Shown here piece by piece: positions 14,896 to 24,612 of a stretch of DNA of 46,037 bases (position 1 is the first letter of the stretch; every line of letters starts with the position of its first letter). The position numbers and the translations under genes were made by a program. The notes beneath the pieces are model-generated. The model was not told the DNA's origin. It was given only the letters and a program-made list of their open reading frames with translations, and did no database searches. Location of the stretch: assembly GCA_017623435.1 (NCBI GenBank), contig JAGAPD010000005.1, forward strand, positions 1 through 46,037, read 5' to 3'. The DNA is from Clostridia bacterium. Its GTDB lineage: Bacteria > Bacillota > Clostridia > Christensenellales > Pumilibacteraceae.

Positions 14896-16215
14896 ATGAT
14901 TTTTCAAAGAGATATTCCCGTGGTTGACGAGTACGAAGTAATCGTAGTGGGTGGAGGACCTGCAGGTTGCACTGCTGCGGCAGCGTCAGCGCGCGAGGGC
15001 GCAAAAACTTTGCTGATAGAAAGTACCGCCTCGCTTGGGGGAATGGGTACTAACGGCTTAGTGCCCTTTTGGTGCGGTTTTTCTAACGGTGGTAAACTTG
15101 TAAACCGCGGTCTTGCGCAGATCGTTTTGGAAAATCTTGCCAAAAGAATGGACGACGACTTATACAAAGCCGTCCACGAAGGCGCAGACGAGCCTGAAAA
15201 ATATCCGTGGCGCGTGGGCATTGACGCTGAACAACTTAAACGCGTTTACGACGATTTAGTGACGGGCTACGGTGCGGACGTGCTTTTTAAGACCACGCTT
15301 TCCGCCGTTGAAACGAACGAAGAGGGTGAAGTTACCGCCGTTATCGTGACTAACAAGGCAGGGCTTACGGCGTACAAAGCCAAAGTGTTTATCGACTGCA
15401 CGGGCGAGGGCGACCTTATTGCGTGGGCAGGCGGAAAATATCTGCTTGGCGACGAAGAGGGCAATATGCAAGCAGGCACGCTTTGTTTCACGCTCGTCAA
15501 CGCGGATATGGAAGAGTATCACAAGGTCAATATGTACCATATCTATCCAACCGAAAACCCCGAGGAGTACGACCTTATCTACGACAATTTTTCAACGACC
15601 GCCGTGCTTGGCTCGTCGTCAATCGGCTTTAACGCAGGTCACCTTCCGGGCGTAAACAGTATCGACCCCGTCAGCGTGTCGCAAAACACGATAAAGGGCA
15701 GACGCCTCGTTGAGCAATTAGTTAAGCGACTTAAAGAAAAATACCCCAAAATTTACGAAAACGCCCGTATCGGCTCAACCGCCGTTACTTTGGGCACGCG
15801 CGAGGGCAGAAGAATAGTGGGCGACTACGTCCTTAAAGATATGGACTATATCAACCGAGCCTCTTTCTCCGACGAAATCGCACGAAACTGCTACGAGCTT
15901 GATAGCCACGACCTTAACAAAAAGCAGGACGACTACGATAAATATCCGCCTTACGCCCCGGGCGAAAGCCACGGTATACCTTACCGCTCGCTTTGCCCTG
16001 TTAACCTTAAAAACGTGCTTGTCGCAGGCAGAATTATAAGCGCGGAGCGTAGAGTTTTGGGCGCAAGCAGAATAATGGCGACCTGTCTTTCAACGGGTGA
16101 GGCGGCAGGACTTGCATCCGCATTAGCCGTAAAGTCAAACAATAACGATATCCACGCGGTCGACGTCGACCTTCTCCGCAAAAAACTAAAAGATTACGGC
16201 GCGTATATCCGCTAA
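14896..16215 (+). CDS. FAD-dependent oxidoreductase (FAD_oxidored family)
   Basis: 439 residues. The Rossmann ADP-binding motif [21 protein letters not shown] spans about 16-36 and ends with LLIES. The second flavin contact block is [18 protein letters not shown] (about 155-172), and the C-terminal [28 protein letters not shown] is characteristic of the PF12831-type family. There is no signal peptide, so it should be cytoplasmic. Family members include poorly characterised dehydrogenases often found with sugar or lipid catabolism genes. Here it stands alone under its own promoter, so the substrate cannot be inferred. Confidence 0.88.
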   Translation: MIFQRDIPVVDEYEVIVVGGGPAGCTAAAASAREGAKTLLIESTASLGGMGTNGLVPFWCGFSNGGKLVNRGLAQIVLENLAKRMDDDLYKAVHEGADEPEKYPWRVGIDAEQLKRVYDDLVTGYGADVLFKTTLSAVETNEEGEVTAVIVTNKAGLTAYKAKVFIDCTGEGDLIAWAGGKYLLGDEEGNMQAGTLCFTLVNADMEEYHKVNMYHIYPTENPEEYDLIYDNFSTTAVLGSSSIGFNAGHLPGVNSIDPVSVSQNTIKGRRLVEQLVKRLKEKYPKIYENARIGSTAVTLGTREGRRIVGDYVLKDMDYINRASFSDEIARNCYELDSHDLNKKQDDYDKYPPYAPGESHGIPYRSLCPVNLKNVLVAGRIISAERRVLGASRIMATCLSTGEAAGLASALAVKSNNNDIHAVDVDLLRKKLKDYGAYIR

Positions 16216-16278
16216 TTGACTGTAAAAAGAGTGTTTATAAATAAGAATTTGACGAGCTAAGAATTAGGAGGGCTGATT

Positions 16279-16344
16279 ATGGCTGAAATTATTAAGGTTT
16301 TCAAAGAAGATATTCCTACGATATTACTGTTATTTTGTAATTAA
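16279..16344 (+). pseudogene. 21-codon remnant, possibly of a GyrI-like effector-binding protein
   Basis: AGGAGGG precedes an ATG that opens MAEIIKVFKEDIPTILLLFCN, then a stop. The first dozen residues resemble the conserved N-terminus of GyrI-like/AraC effector-binding proteins (MAEI..VKEDIPALRFIG). The sequence then loses the family pattern. It looks like a decayed gene start with its RBS intact. It could also be a real micropeptide or chance. Confidence 0.4.
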
Positions 16345-16373
16345 ATAAATAGTGTTAGGGGTTAATTATTAGT

Positions 16374-17198
16374 ATGAATAAAGTTAAGCTTTCTCCCTTC
16401 AAAATAGTAGCAGTCGTATTGATTGGACTTGCTTTAGCGTTGTTTTCGCTTTGGGCAATTATTACAATGATAATTGTTATGAAAGAAAAAACGTCGTATA
16501 TTTATAAGGGGTATATTCCATATCGTGAACTTCTTATTGTTGGCGTTTGTATTGTCGTTTTAGTTTTGTTTTTTTTTTTTAACTTGCACGTTAAGCGTAA
16601 ATGGCTTTCTATCTTAGTGAACGTAATCGTTATCGTAGCGTTGTGCAATCCGTATACTCTTTTTTTGAGCATCATAGAGATTGCTAAATATGAGAAACAC
16701 TATACGATAGAAAGTGAAACTGATTTCAACCTGTGCGCAGAAGATATGAGTATTGATTTTAGTAGTTTTCCGAAGTACGACGAATTTGATGTACGAAACG
16801 TTCGATTTGTTGGCAAGGTTAGCGTTGGGTTTTTCTTTTATCAGTCTATTACCGCAATTGCAAAATACGATAGCCTTGAACTGTGTGAGGCGGACTACGA
16901 GGATTACGTGGATTCGCATCAGTTTTTGACAGAGCCAGTTATTTACGGCGATGGCGATTATCTTATTCCCGCGCCTGAATTTCATTACGAAGGAATCTTT
17001 TTTAAGGTTGTGACCTCGGGGGAAGATGATTTTTTCCCTCATCAAATATATATGATTGGCATTGATAGAGACAACGCCACCCTGTATTACCTTTATCTTG
17101 ATGACCACGATTTAGACTATATAGCAAAACAGCATACGCAAGACCTTGAGGGAGCGATGAGAAAATTCGTTGCAGACCAGTTTAATCTGGGTAAATGA
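16374..17198 (+). CDS. Uncharacterised membrane protein with three N-terminal helices
   Basis: 274 residues, not recognised. Three hydrophobic segments (about 11-35, 53-67 and 75-99) are followed by a soluble, acidic, aromatic-rich domain of about 170 residues (ESETDFNLCAEDMSIDF .. YLYLDDHDLDYIAKQHTQD). A run of 12 T at 16569-16580 encodes four Phe in the second helix and could slip during replication. AGGGG lies upstream of the ATG at slightly long spacing. The gene is separate from its neighbours and ends at a two-way terminator shared with groEL. No catalytic motif is seen. Confidence 0.75.
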   Translation: MNKVKLSPFKIVAVVLIGLALALFSLWAIITMIIVMKEKTSYIYKGYIPYRELLIVGVCIVVLVLFFFFNLHVKRKWLSILVNVIVIVALCNPYTLFLSIIEIAKYEKHYTIESETDFNLCAEDMSIDFSSFPKYDEFDVRNVRFVGKVSVGFFFYQSITAIAKYDSLELCEADYEDYVDSHQFLTEPVIYGDGDYLIPAPEFHYEGIFFKVVTSGEDDFFPHQIYMIGIDRDNATLYYLYLDDHDLDYIAKQHTQDLEGAMRKFVADQFNLGK

Positions 17199-17255
17199 AA
17201 CGCGTTTAACGGATAGACATAAATCTCAATCAGCCCTTGTGCTACACTTGGATAT

Positions 17256-17297
17256 AAAAAAAGAGAGAACAAGCAAATTGTTCTCTCTGATTTTTTT
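17256..17297. terminator. Bidirectional terminator between the membrane protein and groEL
   Basis: AGAGAGAACAA (17262-17272) and TTGTTCTCTCT (17278-17288) form a perfect 11-bp stem around GCAAA. An A run precedes and a T run follows, so it works in both directions. Confidence 0.9.
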
Positions 17298-17313
17298 AAA
17301 TTTTACGGATTTA

Positions 17314-18953
<1,640 letters not shown>

Positions 18954-18959
18954 CTATAA

Positions 18960-19244
18960 TTAGTCGACGATAGCCAAAATATCGCTCTGGCGCAAAATGG
19001 TAACTTCTTCGCCGTCAACCTTGAATTCGCTACCTGCGTATTTAGAGCAGAGCACCTTATCGCCTACTTTAACTTCCATTTTAACTTCTTTGCCGTCAAC
19101 GTATCCGCCCGGGCCTACTGCAATAACTTCAGCCATCTGGGGCTTTTCCTGGTCCTTGGCAAGGAGCAGGATTCCGCCCTTAGTCTTTTCTTCCGTCTCG
19201 ATAGCCTTAACTACCACGCGGTCAAACAAAGGTTTAATAGTCAT
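18960..19244 (-). CDS. groES: Co-chaperonin GroES
   Basis: 94 residues, the standard length. MTIKPLFDRVVVKAIETEEK is the conserved N-terminus. The mobile loop KGGILLLAKDQEKPQ (about 22-36) docks on GroEL, and the roof loop GPGGYVDGKEV follows. I placed the start at 19244 (GGAGGT upstream) rather than the in-frame ATG at 19259. It is the first gene of the groES-groEL operon, with groEL 18 nt downstream. Confidence 0.95.
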   Translation of the reverse strand: MTIKPLFDRVVVKAIETEEKTKGGILLLAKDQEKPQMAEVIAVGPGGYVDGKEVKMEVKVGDKVLCSKYAGSEFKVDGEEVTILRQSDILAIVD

Positions 19245-19310
19245 AAAATATACCTCCAAGTTTTTAACAAACGATTTTTCATTTTTATGCTCAATTATTT
19301 AAGCACTAAT

Positions 19311-19339
19311 ATGATATACCACTTTTGGTAAAAATGCAA
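19311..19339 (-). promoter_or_regulatory. Promoter of groES-groEL
   Basis: On the minus strand, TTGCAT (19334-19339), 17 nt, TATCAT (19311-19316). No convincing CIRCE (HrcA) element is seen downstream: a weak TTATGCTC..AAGCACTAA dyad at 19286-19310 does not match TTAGCACTC-N9-GAGTGCTAA. Confidence 0.6.
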
Positions 19340-19439
19340 GTGTTTTTACACGCTTTTTTTAAAATTTTTAGCAGACTAATGTCGAGAGTGATAGCAATCG
19401 CCCCCTTTAACTGTTGATAAAAAATTTATGCTGAAAACC

Positions 19440-19468
19440 TTGCCAAAACCATAATATAATGCTATAAT
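19440..19468 (+). promoter_or_regulatory. SigA promoter of the dCMP deaminase-mcsA-mcsB-clpC operon
   Basis: TTGCCA (19440-19445), 17 nt, TATAAT (19463-19468). A second TATAAT-like hexamer overlaps just upstream. No CtsR heptad repeat (GGTCAAA..) is seen near it. Confidence 0.7.
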
Positions 19469-19486
19469 AAATAAAAGGAGTATATT

Positions 19487-19951
19487 ATGGACGAAATGAA
19501 AGGGACAAAATGGGATAAGAGATTTATTGAAATGGCTGACGTCGTTGCGACTTGGTCGAGCTGTTATCAGCAAAATCGTCAGGTTGGCGCAGTCATTGCA
19601 AAGAACAAAAGAATTCTTACCACGGGCTATAACGGCGCGAGTGCAGGAATTGAAAGCTGTAAAGACAGAGGCGAGTGTTTGAGAAGAAAGTTAAACATTC
19701 CCAGCGGTACTCAGCACGAGCTTTGCTACGCGACTCACGCAGAGCAAAACGCCATTATTCAGGCGGCGAAGATGGGAATCAGCATTGACGGAGCAACGCT
19801 TTATTGTACGCATCAGCCTTGCGTAATATGCGCGAAGATGATTATCAACAGCGGAATCAAGCGTATCGTTTACCGCAACGGCTATCCTGACGAATTCTCC
19901 CTTCAGCTTCTTAACGAATCGGGCGTTGAAATCGAGCAGTACAAAGAATAA
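19487..19951 (+). CDS. dCMP deaminase family protein (ComEB-like)
   Basis: 154 residues, a typical dCMP deaminase length. The zinc motif HAEQNAI (in CYATHAEQNAIIQAA, about 81-95) supplies the His ligand and catalytic Glu. PCVICAKMII (about 109-118) supplies the two Cys ligands. Extra Cys residues near GIESCKDRGECLRRK are also typical of this group. The enzyme deaminates dCMP to dUMP for dTMP synthesis. The ATG has AAAGGAG upstream. It is the first gene of the transcript that continues into mcsA 16 nt later, occupying the place where ctsR is normally found. Confidence 0.88.
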   Translation: MDEMKGTKWDKRFIEMADVVATWSSCYQQNRQVGAVIAKNKRILTTGYNGASAGIESCKDRGECLRRKLNIPSGTQHELCYATHAEQNAIIQAAKMGISIDGATLYCTHQPCVICAKMIINSGIKRIVYRNGYPDEFSLQLLNESGVEIEQYKE

Positions 19952-19967
19952 GTAACGGAGAGTGCCT

Positions 19968-20423
19968 ATGCTGTGTGACGCTTGCAAAAAGAAAGAGGCA
20001 GAATATCAGACGACTAATAAATACGACGGAGTGGTCGTAAAACTTCATCTGTGCCCCGAGTGCCAAAGAAAAATGGTCGCGGGCGCAGACTTTTCTGCTG
20101 TTTTCGAAAGGGTAAGCAAGCGCGGCAGTGACGAAATCGTATGTCCTTCGTGCGGTACGAGGGAGGGCGAAATGCTGTCGAGCGGATACCTCGGGTGCGA
20201 GCGTTGTTACGAGGTTTTTGCCTCGGTTATTTTGCCTCGACTTCGCAAAATTCAAAAGGGCAGTCGTCACACGGGCAAAGTACCTTATTCGCCCACGCTC
20301 GTAAAGGAAGATTACGAGAAATTACGCATAGAGCTTGATAACGCTTTGGCGGTAGAGAACTATAACGAGGCGGCAAAGATCAAGGCGAAAATGCAAAAGC
20401 TACGCGGAGGTGAAAACTTATGA
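19968..20423 (+). CDS. mcsA: McsA, zinc-finger activator of the protein-arginine kinase
   Basis: 151 residues. Four CxxC motifs (CDAC, CPEC, CPSC, CERC) form two zinc sites in the first ~85 residues. A C-terminal UVR-type helical hairpin (EDYEKLRIELDNALAVENYNEAAKIKAKMQKL) follows. McsA binds McsB and switches on protein arginine phosphorylation. I chose the ATG at 19968, seven bases after GGAG, over a GTG at 19962. It overlaps mcsB by four bases (ATGA). Confidence 0.9.
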   Translation: MLCDACKKKEAEYQTTNKYDGVVVKLHLCPECQRKMVAGADFSAVFERVSKRGSDEIVCPSCGTREGEMLSSGYLGCERCYEVFASVILPRLRKIQKGSRHTGKVPYSPTLVKEDYEKLRIELDNALAVENYNEAAKIKAKMQKLRGGENL

Positions 20424-21421
20424 CGGAAAAGCTTCTTGATTCGGTCATAAGCACGCGTATTCGCCTTGCCCGTAACGTAAAAGGTATACCGTTCCCCTCG
20501 AAAATGAGCGCCCGTCACGCGTCTACCGTGTCCGACAAGGTGTATTCGGCGCTTGGAAGCGGTTACGAAATATATACCTTAAAAGGAATGGACGAGATGG
20601 ATATAGGCGCACTCGTTGAGCGTCATCTTATCTCAAAAGAGTTGATGAATTCGCCTTTTGGTAGCGTAGCGGTGGATACGGACGAAACGGTAAGCGTTAT
20701 GACGGGCGAAGAGGATCACGTCCGTCAGCAAGTAATATTGCCCGGATACGCGCTGGAGAGCGCTTACGAGAGAGCAAACCAAATTGATAATATCATAAGC
20801 CGTGAGGTTGAGTACGCCTTTGATCAAAAATTAGGCTACTTAACTGCGTGTCCCACTAATTTAGGAACGGGCATGCGTGCGTCGGTAATGTTGTTTTTGC
20901 CTGCGATCACGCTTACTGACACTATAAAAAGAAACGTGCGCGCGTTGTCGAGCATGAACATAACCGTTCGCGGTGTTTACGGCGAGGGTAGCGACGCGCT
21001 TGGTCACGTATACCAGATATCCAACCGCTGTTCGCTGGGCATTAGCGAGTACGAAATTCTCACGCTCGTATCTTCTGCCGTGGATAGGTTAATCAGCGAA
21101 GAGGCGAGGGCGAGAGATTTTTTGATAAAAGAGCGTGAAAGCGCGTTAAAGGACGAAATTATGCGCGCTTACGGAATAGTTACTAACGCGTATATGCTCA
21201 CGACGGACGAGGTTTTGCGTTACTGCGCGCTGGTAAAGCTGGGCGCGTATTACGGAATCGTGCCCGTAGTGGACGTCCCCACTATTGACGAGTTAGTTAC
21301 GAAAATGCAACCTTACAACCTCGTAACGCGCATTTCAGGACGGCTTGCGTCGGCGGAGGCAAGGGATATTTGCAGGGCGGAAGAAGTGAGAAAAGTTTTT
21401 TCTACCATCGTAAAAAGATAA
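20420..21421 (+). CDS. mcsB: Protein-arginine kinase McsB
   Basis: 333 residues, a phosphagen-kinase fold. N-terminal VISTRIRLARNVKGIPFP is the nucleotide-binding start; TACPTNLGTGMRASVMLFLP (Cys144 region) is the active-site loop. RDICRA (315-320) matches the RDxxRA phosphoarginine-sensing pocket of McsB. The enzyme phosphorylates arginines on misfolded proteins and repressors, marking them for ClpC-ClpP. Start and overlap with mcsA imply coupled translation, and clpC follows after 12 nt. Confidence 0.95.
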   Translation: MTEKLLDSVISTRIRLARNVKGIPFPSKMSARHASTVSDKVYSALGSGYEIYTLKGMDEMDIGALVERHLISKELMNSPFGSVAVDTDETVSVMTGEEDHVRQQVILPGYALESAYERANQIDNIISREVEYAFDQKLGYLTACPTNLGTGMRASVMLFLPAITLTDTIKRNVRALSSMNITVRGVYGEGSDALGHVYQISNRCSLGISEYEILTLVSSAVDRLISEEARARDFLIKERESALKDEIMRAYGIVTNAYMLTTDEVLRYCALVKLGAYYGIVPVVDVPTIDELVTKMQPYNLVTRISGRLASAEARDICRAEEVRKVFSTIVKR

Positions 21422-21433
21422 TTAGGAGAAGAT

Positions 21434-23881
21434 ATGAAGTTTACGGTATCAGACAATTTCAGTAGCGTTCTTGCCGAGGCGAGAGGAATAGCGAACGATT
21501 ACGCTAATCCCGAAATCGGCACGGAGCATATTCTTTACGGACTTATTAAGGTGAAAAGTCGCACGTCCTCGCTTTTGCGTGAGTACGGCGCTGACCTTGA
21601 CTTTGCGCAAAGCGTGTTTGGCGGTAGCGCTCATATGTCCGTAATGGGCGATATCGACTTTACGACGAGAGTAAAGAATATGTTCTCGTCGGCGTCGCGC
21701 ATATCCGCTGATACGGGCGCGTCAGGGGCGGTAGGGTGCGAGCATTACCTTTACTGTATGTTGCTTGACCAGACCTGTTTAGCGTCTACTATCCTTCGCG
21801 AATACTATAATATAAATATATCTTCGCTCGTTGACGATCTTAAAATGCTTATCGAAATGGGCGCGCAAAAAGAGGACGATGAAAGCGTAGAGGACGGTCA
21901 AAGTGAAGTAAGAAAAAGTGAAAACGGCGACCTTCCTGCCGACCTTACCGATATGGGAATCGACCTTACGAAAAAGGCAAGGGAAGGTAAAATCGAGCCC
22001 GTTATCGGCAGAGCGGACGAGATTGAGAGAATGATTCAGATTCTTTGCCGAAAAACTAAGAACAACCCCGTGCTTATCGGCGAGCCGGGCGTAGGTAAAT
22101 CGGCAGTAGTCGAAGGGCTTGCGCTTGCAATAACGAAGGGGGACGTACCCTCTATTTTGCAAAATAAGAAGGTGTTTTCGCTTGATATTGCATCGCTGGT
22201 TGCCGGCACTAAATACCGTGGCGCGCTTGAAGAAAAACTTAAAAAAGCAATCGACGAAATCAGAGCAGACGGAGATATAATTTTATTTATCGACGAGATT
22301 CATACGCTTGCTCAGGCAGGTAACAAAGAGGGCGAAGTTTCTCCTGCGGATATCTTAAAACCGTATTTAGCACGTGGCGAGCTTCAAACGGTAGGCGCGA
22401 CCACTAACGACGAGTATCGCAAATATATAGAAAAGGATAAGGCACTCGAACGCCGTTTCCAGCCCGTTGCGGTCAATCCGCCCTCCGTTGAGGACACTAT
22501 TGCAATCTTAAAAGGCTTGCGTCCTAACTTTGAAAGATTCCACAAAGTCAAGTTAAGCGACGAGGCAATCGAGGCAGCAGTAAAGCTTTCCGACCGCTAT
22601 ATCACGGACAGATTTTTGCCCGATAAGGCGATCGACCTCGTGGACGAGGCTATGAGTAAAGCCAAGGTCAGCGGTATGGGTAATATGTCGCCTACGCTAC
22701 GAGAGATGGCTTTCGAGCTTGAAAATTTGGAAAGAGAAAAGAACGACGCCGTACAAAAGGGCGACTACGAAAAGGCGGACGCGCTCAAACAAAAGTGTAA
22801 CGCTCTCCACAAGCACCTTAACGACAACAACTTTAACTGGTACCGCTTTGCTAACGAGAGTATGAGCGAAATCAAGGCGGAAAATATTGCCGAAATCGTA
22901 TCCAAGTGGACCAAAATTCCCGTAACTAAAATGACGGAAAGCGAAAGTGAACGCCTTATGCACCTTGAAGAGATTTTGCACAAGCGCGTTATCGGTCAGG
23001 ACAAGGCGATTAAAGCCGTGGCAAAAGCAATTCGTAGGGCAAGAGCAGGGCTTAAAGATCCCAACCGTCCCATCGGCTCGTTCCTGTTCCTCGGTCCTAC
23101 GGGCGTGGGCAAGACCGAGCTTACCAAAGCAATTTCCGAGGCGGTTTTCGACAACGAAAACAACGTAATCCGTATCGATATGAGCGAGTATATGGAATCG
23201 CATTCCGTATCAAAGCTTATCGGTGCGCCTCCGGGCTACTCTGGCTTTGACGACGGCGGACAACTCACCGAGGCAGTACGCCGTAGACCTTATTCCGTCG
23301 TTTTGTTTGACGAGATTGAAAAAGCGCACGCGGATATTTACAACCTTCTTTTGCAAATGCTTGACGACGGACGACTTACCGATTCGCAGGGCAGAACGGT
23401 TAGCTTTAAGAATACCGTCATCATTATGACGAGTAACGTGGGCGTAGCCGACCTTAAACAAACGCCTTATTCGTTCGGATTCTCCTCCGTAATAGGCAAC
23501 ACTCCCGACACCCAGCGCACCGAAGAAGTGCTAACAAACGCCTTAAAGCGCCACTTTAAGCCCGAATTTTTAAATAGAATAGACACGGTTTGCTTCTTCC
23601 ATTCGCTCAGCCGAGAAAATATCGGTCAGATCGCAGGAATTATGCTGGATAAATTCGCTAAAACCTTGGCGGAAAAGGGTATGGAGCTTGACGTGACTCC
23701 CTCCGCGCTTGAATATATCGTAGACAAGGGTTACGACGCCGAGTACGGTGCGCGTCCTCTTCGCCGAGTAATCGAGCAAAGCATTGAGGACAATATCGCT
23801 GAAAGCCTTATTTCAGGTCGACTTGCAGGCAGAAAGAGAGTAGTAGTCGATTTAATTGACGGTCAAATAAAAATCGTGTAA
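21434..23881 (+). CDS. clpC: ClpC, AAA+ unfoldase of the Clp protease
   Basis: 815 residues. The N-domain (1-150) has the double Clp repeat, including NPEIGTEHILYGLIK. D1 has Walker A GEPGVGKS (216-223) and Walker B ILFIDEIH. The UVR-containing middle domain (about 429-462, LENLEREKNDAVQKGDYEKA) is diagnostic of ClpC and is the McsB/adaptor contact. D2 has Walker A GPTGVGKT (554-561), followed by sensor and C-terminal domains. The ClpP-binding loop lies in the conserved VIGNTPDT region. ClpC unfolds phosphoarginine-marked clients into ClpP. RBS AGGAGA. The next gene, hpf, has its own promoter. Confidence 0.95.
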   Translation: MKFTVSDNFSSVLAEARGIANDYANPEIGTEHILYGLIKVKSRTSSLLREYGADLDFAQSVFGGSAHMSVMGDIDFTTRVKNMFSSASRISADTGASGAVGCEHYLYCMLLDQTCLASTILREYYNINISSLVDDLKMLIEMGAQKEDDESVEDGQSEVRKSENGDLPADLTDMGIDLTKKAREGKIEPVIGRADEIERMIQILCRKTKNNPVLIGEPGVGKSAVVEGLALAITKGDVPSILQNKKVFSLDIASLVAGTKYRGALEEKLKKAIDEIRADGDIILFIDEIHTLAQAGNKEGEVSPADILKPYLARGELQTVGATTNDEYRKYIEKDKALERRFQPVAVNPPSVEDTIAILKGLRPNFERFHKVKLSDEAIEAAVKLSDRYITDRFLPDKAIDLVDEAMSKAKVSGMGNMSPTLREMAFELENLEREKNDAVQKGDYEKADALKQKCNALHKHLNDNNFNWYRFANESMSEIKAENIAEIVSKWTKIPVTKMTESESERLMHLEEILHKRVIGQDKAIKAVAKAIRRARAGLKDPNRPIGSFLFLGPTGVGKTELTKAISEAVFDNENNVIRIDMSEYMESHSVSKLIGAPPGYSGFDDGGQLTEAVRRRPYSVVLFDEIEKAHADIYNLLLQMLDDGRLTDSQGRTVSFKNTVIIMTSNVGVADLKQTPYSFGFSSVIGNTPDTQRTEEVLTNALKRHFKPEFLNRIDTVCFFHSLSRENIGQIAGIMLDKFAKTLAEKGMELDVTPSALEYIVDKGYDAEYGARPLRRVIEQSIEDNIAESLISGRLAGRKRVVVDLIDGQIKIV

Positions 23882-23900
23882 AAAAATTTTAAAAAACCTA

Positions 23901-23929
23901 TTTACAAAAGGTCAATCTTGTGCTATAAT
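23901..23929 (+). promoter_or_regulatory. SigA promoter of hpf
   Basis: TTTACA (23901-23906), 17 nt, TATAAT (23924-23929) with TGC immediately upstream (extended -10). Confidence 0.8.
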
Positions 23930-23966
23930 ATAAGTACAGAAAAAAATACCTAAGGGGGTACTTATT

Positions 23967-24497
23967 ATGAGAATTGAATTTCTGTGTAAAAATTACAACG
24001 CCAGCGACAAGCTAAAAGACGTCATCACGAAGAAGGTTGACAGACTTGATAAATTCTTCGAGGACGATACGAAGGCGAAAATCGTACTCAAAAAATCCAA
24101 AGATCTTGAAACGCTGGAAATCACTATTGCCGTATCGGGTGGAATTACCCGTGCCGAAGTTTCCAGCGGTAATATGTACGAAAATATTGACCTTGCAATT
24201 CCCAAAATTGAAAAACAGATTATCCGCCATCACTCCAAGATGAAGGGCAAGAAGTTTAAGGTAAAGGAAATTGACTTCGCTCAACCCGAAGTTCAGGAGC
24301 TTGCGAAAGAGCCCGAAAAGAAAATCGTTCGCTCTAAAAGCTATAGCCTCGTACCTATGACGGTTGAGGACGCAATAGAGGAAATGGAACTCGTCGGACA
24401 CGACTTCTACGTTTTCCTTAACAGAGAAACGGGTAACGTAAGCGTTCTTTACGCTCGTAACGACGGCGACTACGGTCTTATCGAAACGACCAGATAA
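23967..24497 (+). CDS. hpf: Long-form ribosome hibernation promoting factor
   Basis: 176 residues. The N-terminal ribosome-binding domain (1-100) reads MRIEFLCKNYNASDKLKDVI, with the basic helix KQIIRHHSKMKGKKFK. After a linker the C-terminal dimerisation domain (about 120-176) has VRSKSYSLVPMTVEDAIEEM and HDFYVFLNRETGNVSVLYAR. Long HPF blocks the decoding site and pairs 70S ribosomes into inactive 100S particles in stationary phase or stress. AGGGGG lies before the ATG. It is monocistronic or read through into pgi. Confidence 0.94.
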   Translation: MRIEFLCKNYNASDKLKDVITKKVDRLDKFFEDDTKAKIVLKKSKDLETLEITIAVSGGITRAEVSSGNMYENIDLAIPKIEKQIIRHHSKMKGKKFKVKEIDFAQPEVQELAKEPEKKIVRSKSYSLVPMTVEDAIEEMELVGHDFYVFLNRETGNVSVLYARNDGDYGLIETTR

Positions 24498-24522
24498 AAG
24501 TACGAAAAATTAGAAACGAAGG

Positions 24523-24590
24523 GTAACGGGGGCTGTGGTTTTTAAAAATCACCGCTCTCGTTATGCGTTAATAAAGGCTGATTTTCAGCC
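24523..24590 (+). ncRNA. Two strong hairpins in the leader of pgi
   Basis: The first hairpin (24523-24564) is about 21 bp with four G-U pairs and one mismatch, closing on TTTTAAAA. Such wobble pairing favours a plus-strand RNA structure. The second, GGCTGA-TTT-TCAGCC (24576-24590), is perfect. The pgi RBS starts 11 nt later. No T tract follows either stem, so they are not plain terminators. They may be a leader control element or an RNA stabiliser. Confidence 0.4.
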
Positions 24591-24612
24591 CAAAAAACTA
24601 AAGGAGAGAAAA

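Noticed and set aside
19286..19310. CIRCE element at groES
   Set aside because: The dyad TTATGCTC..AAGCACTAA fails to match TTAGCACTC-N9-GAGTGCTAA in several conserved positions.
24535..24612. N-terminal extension of glucose-6-phosphate isomerase
   Set aside because: It would be translated from the long leader hairpin with no RBS; the downstream ATG has AAGGAGAG and gives the normal length.
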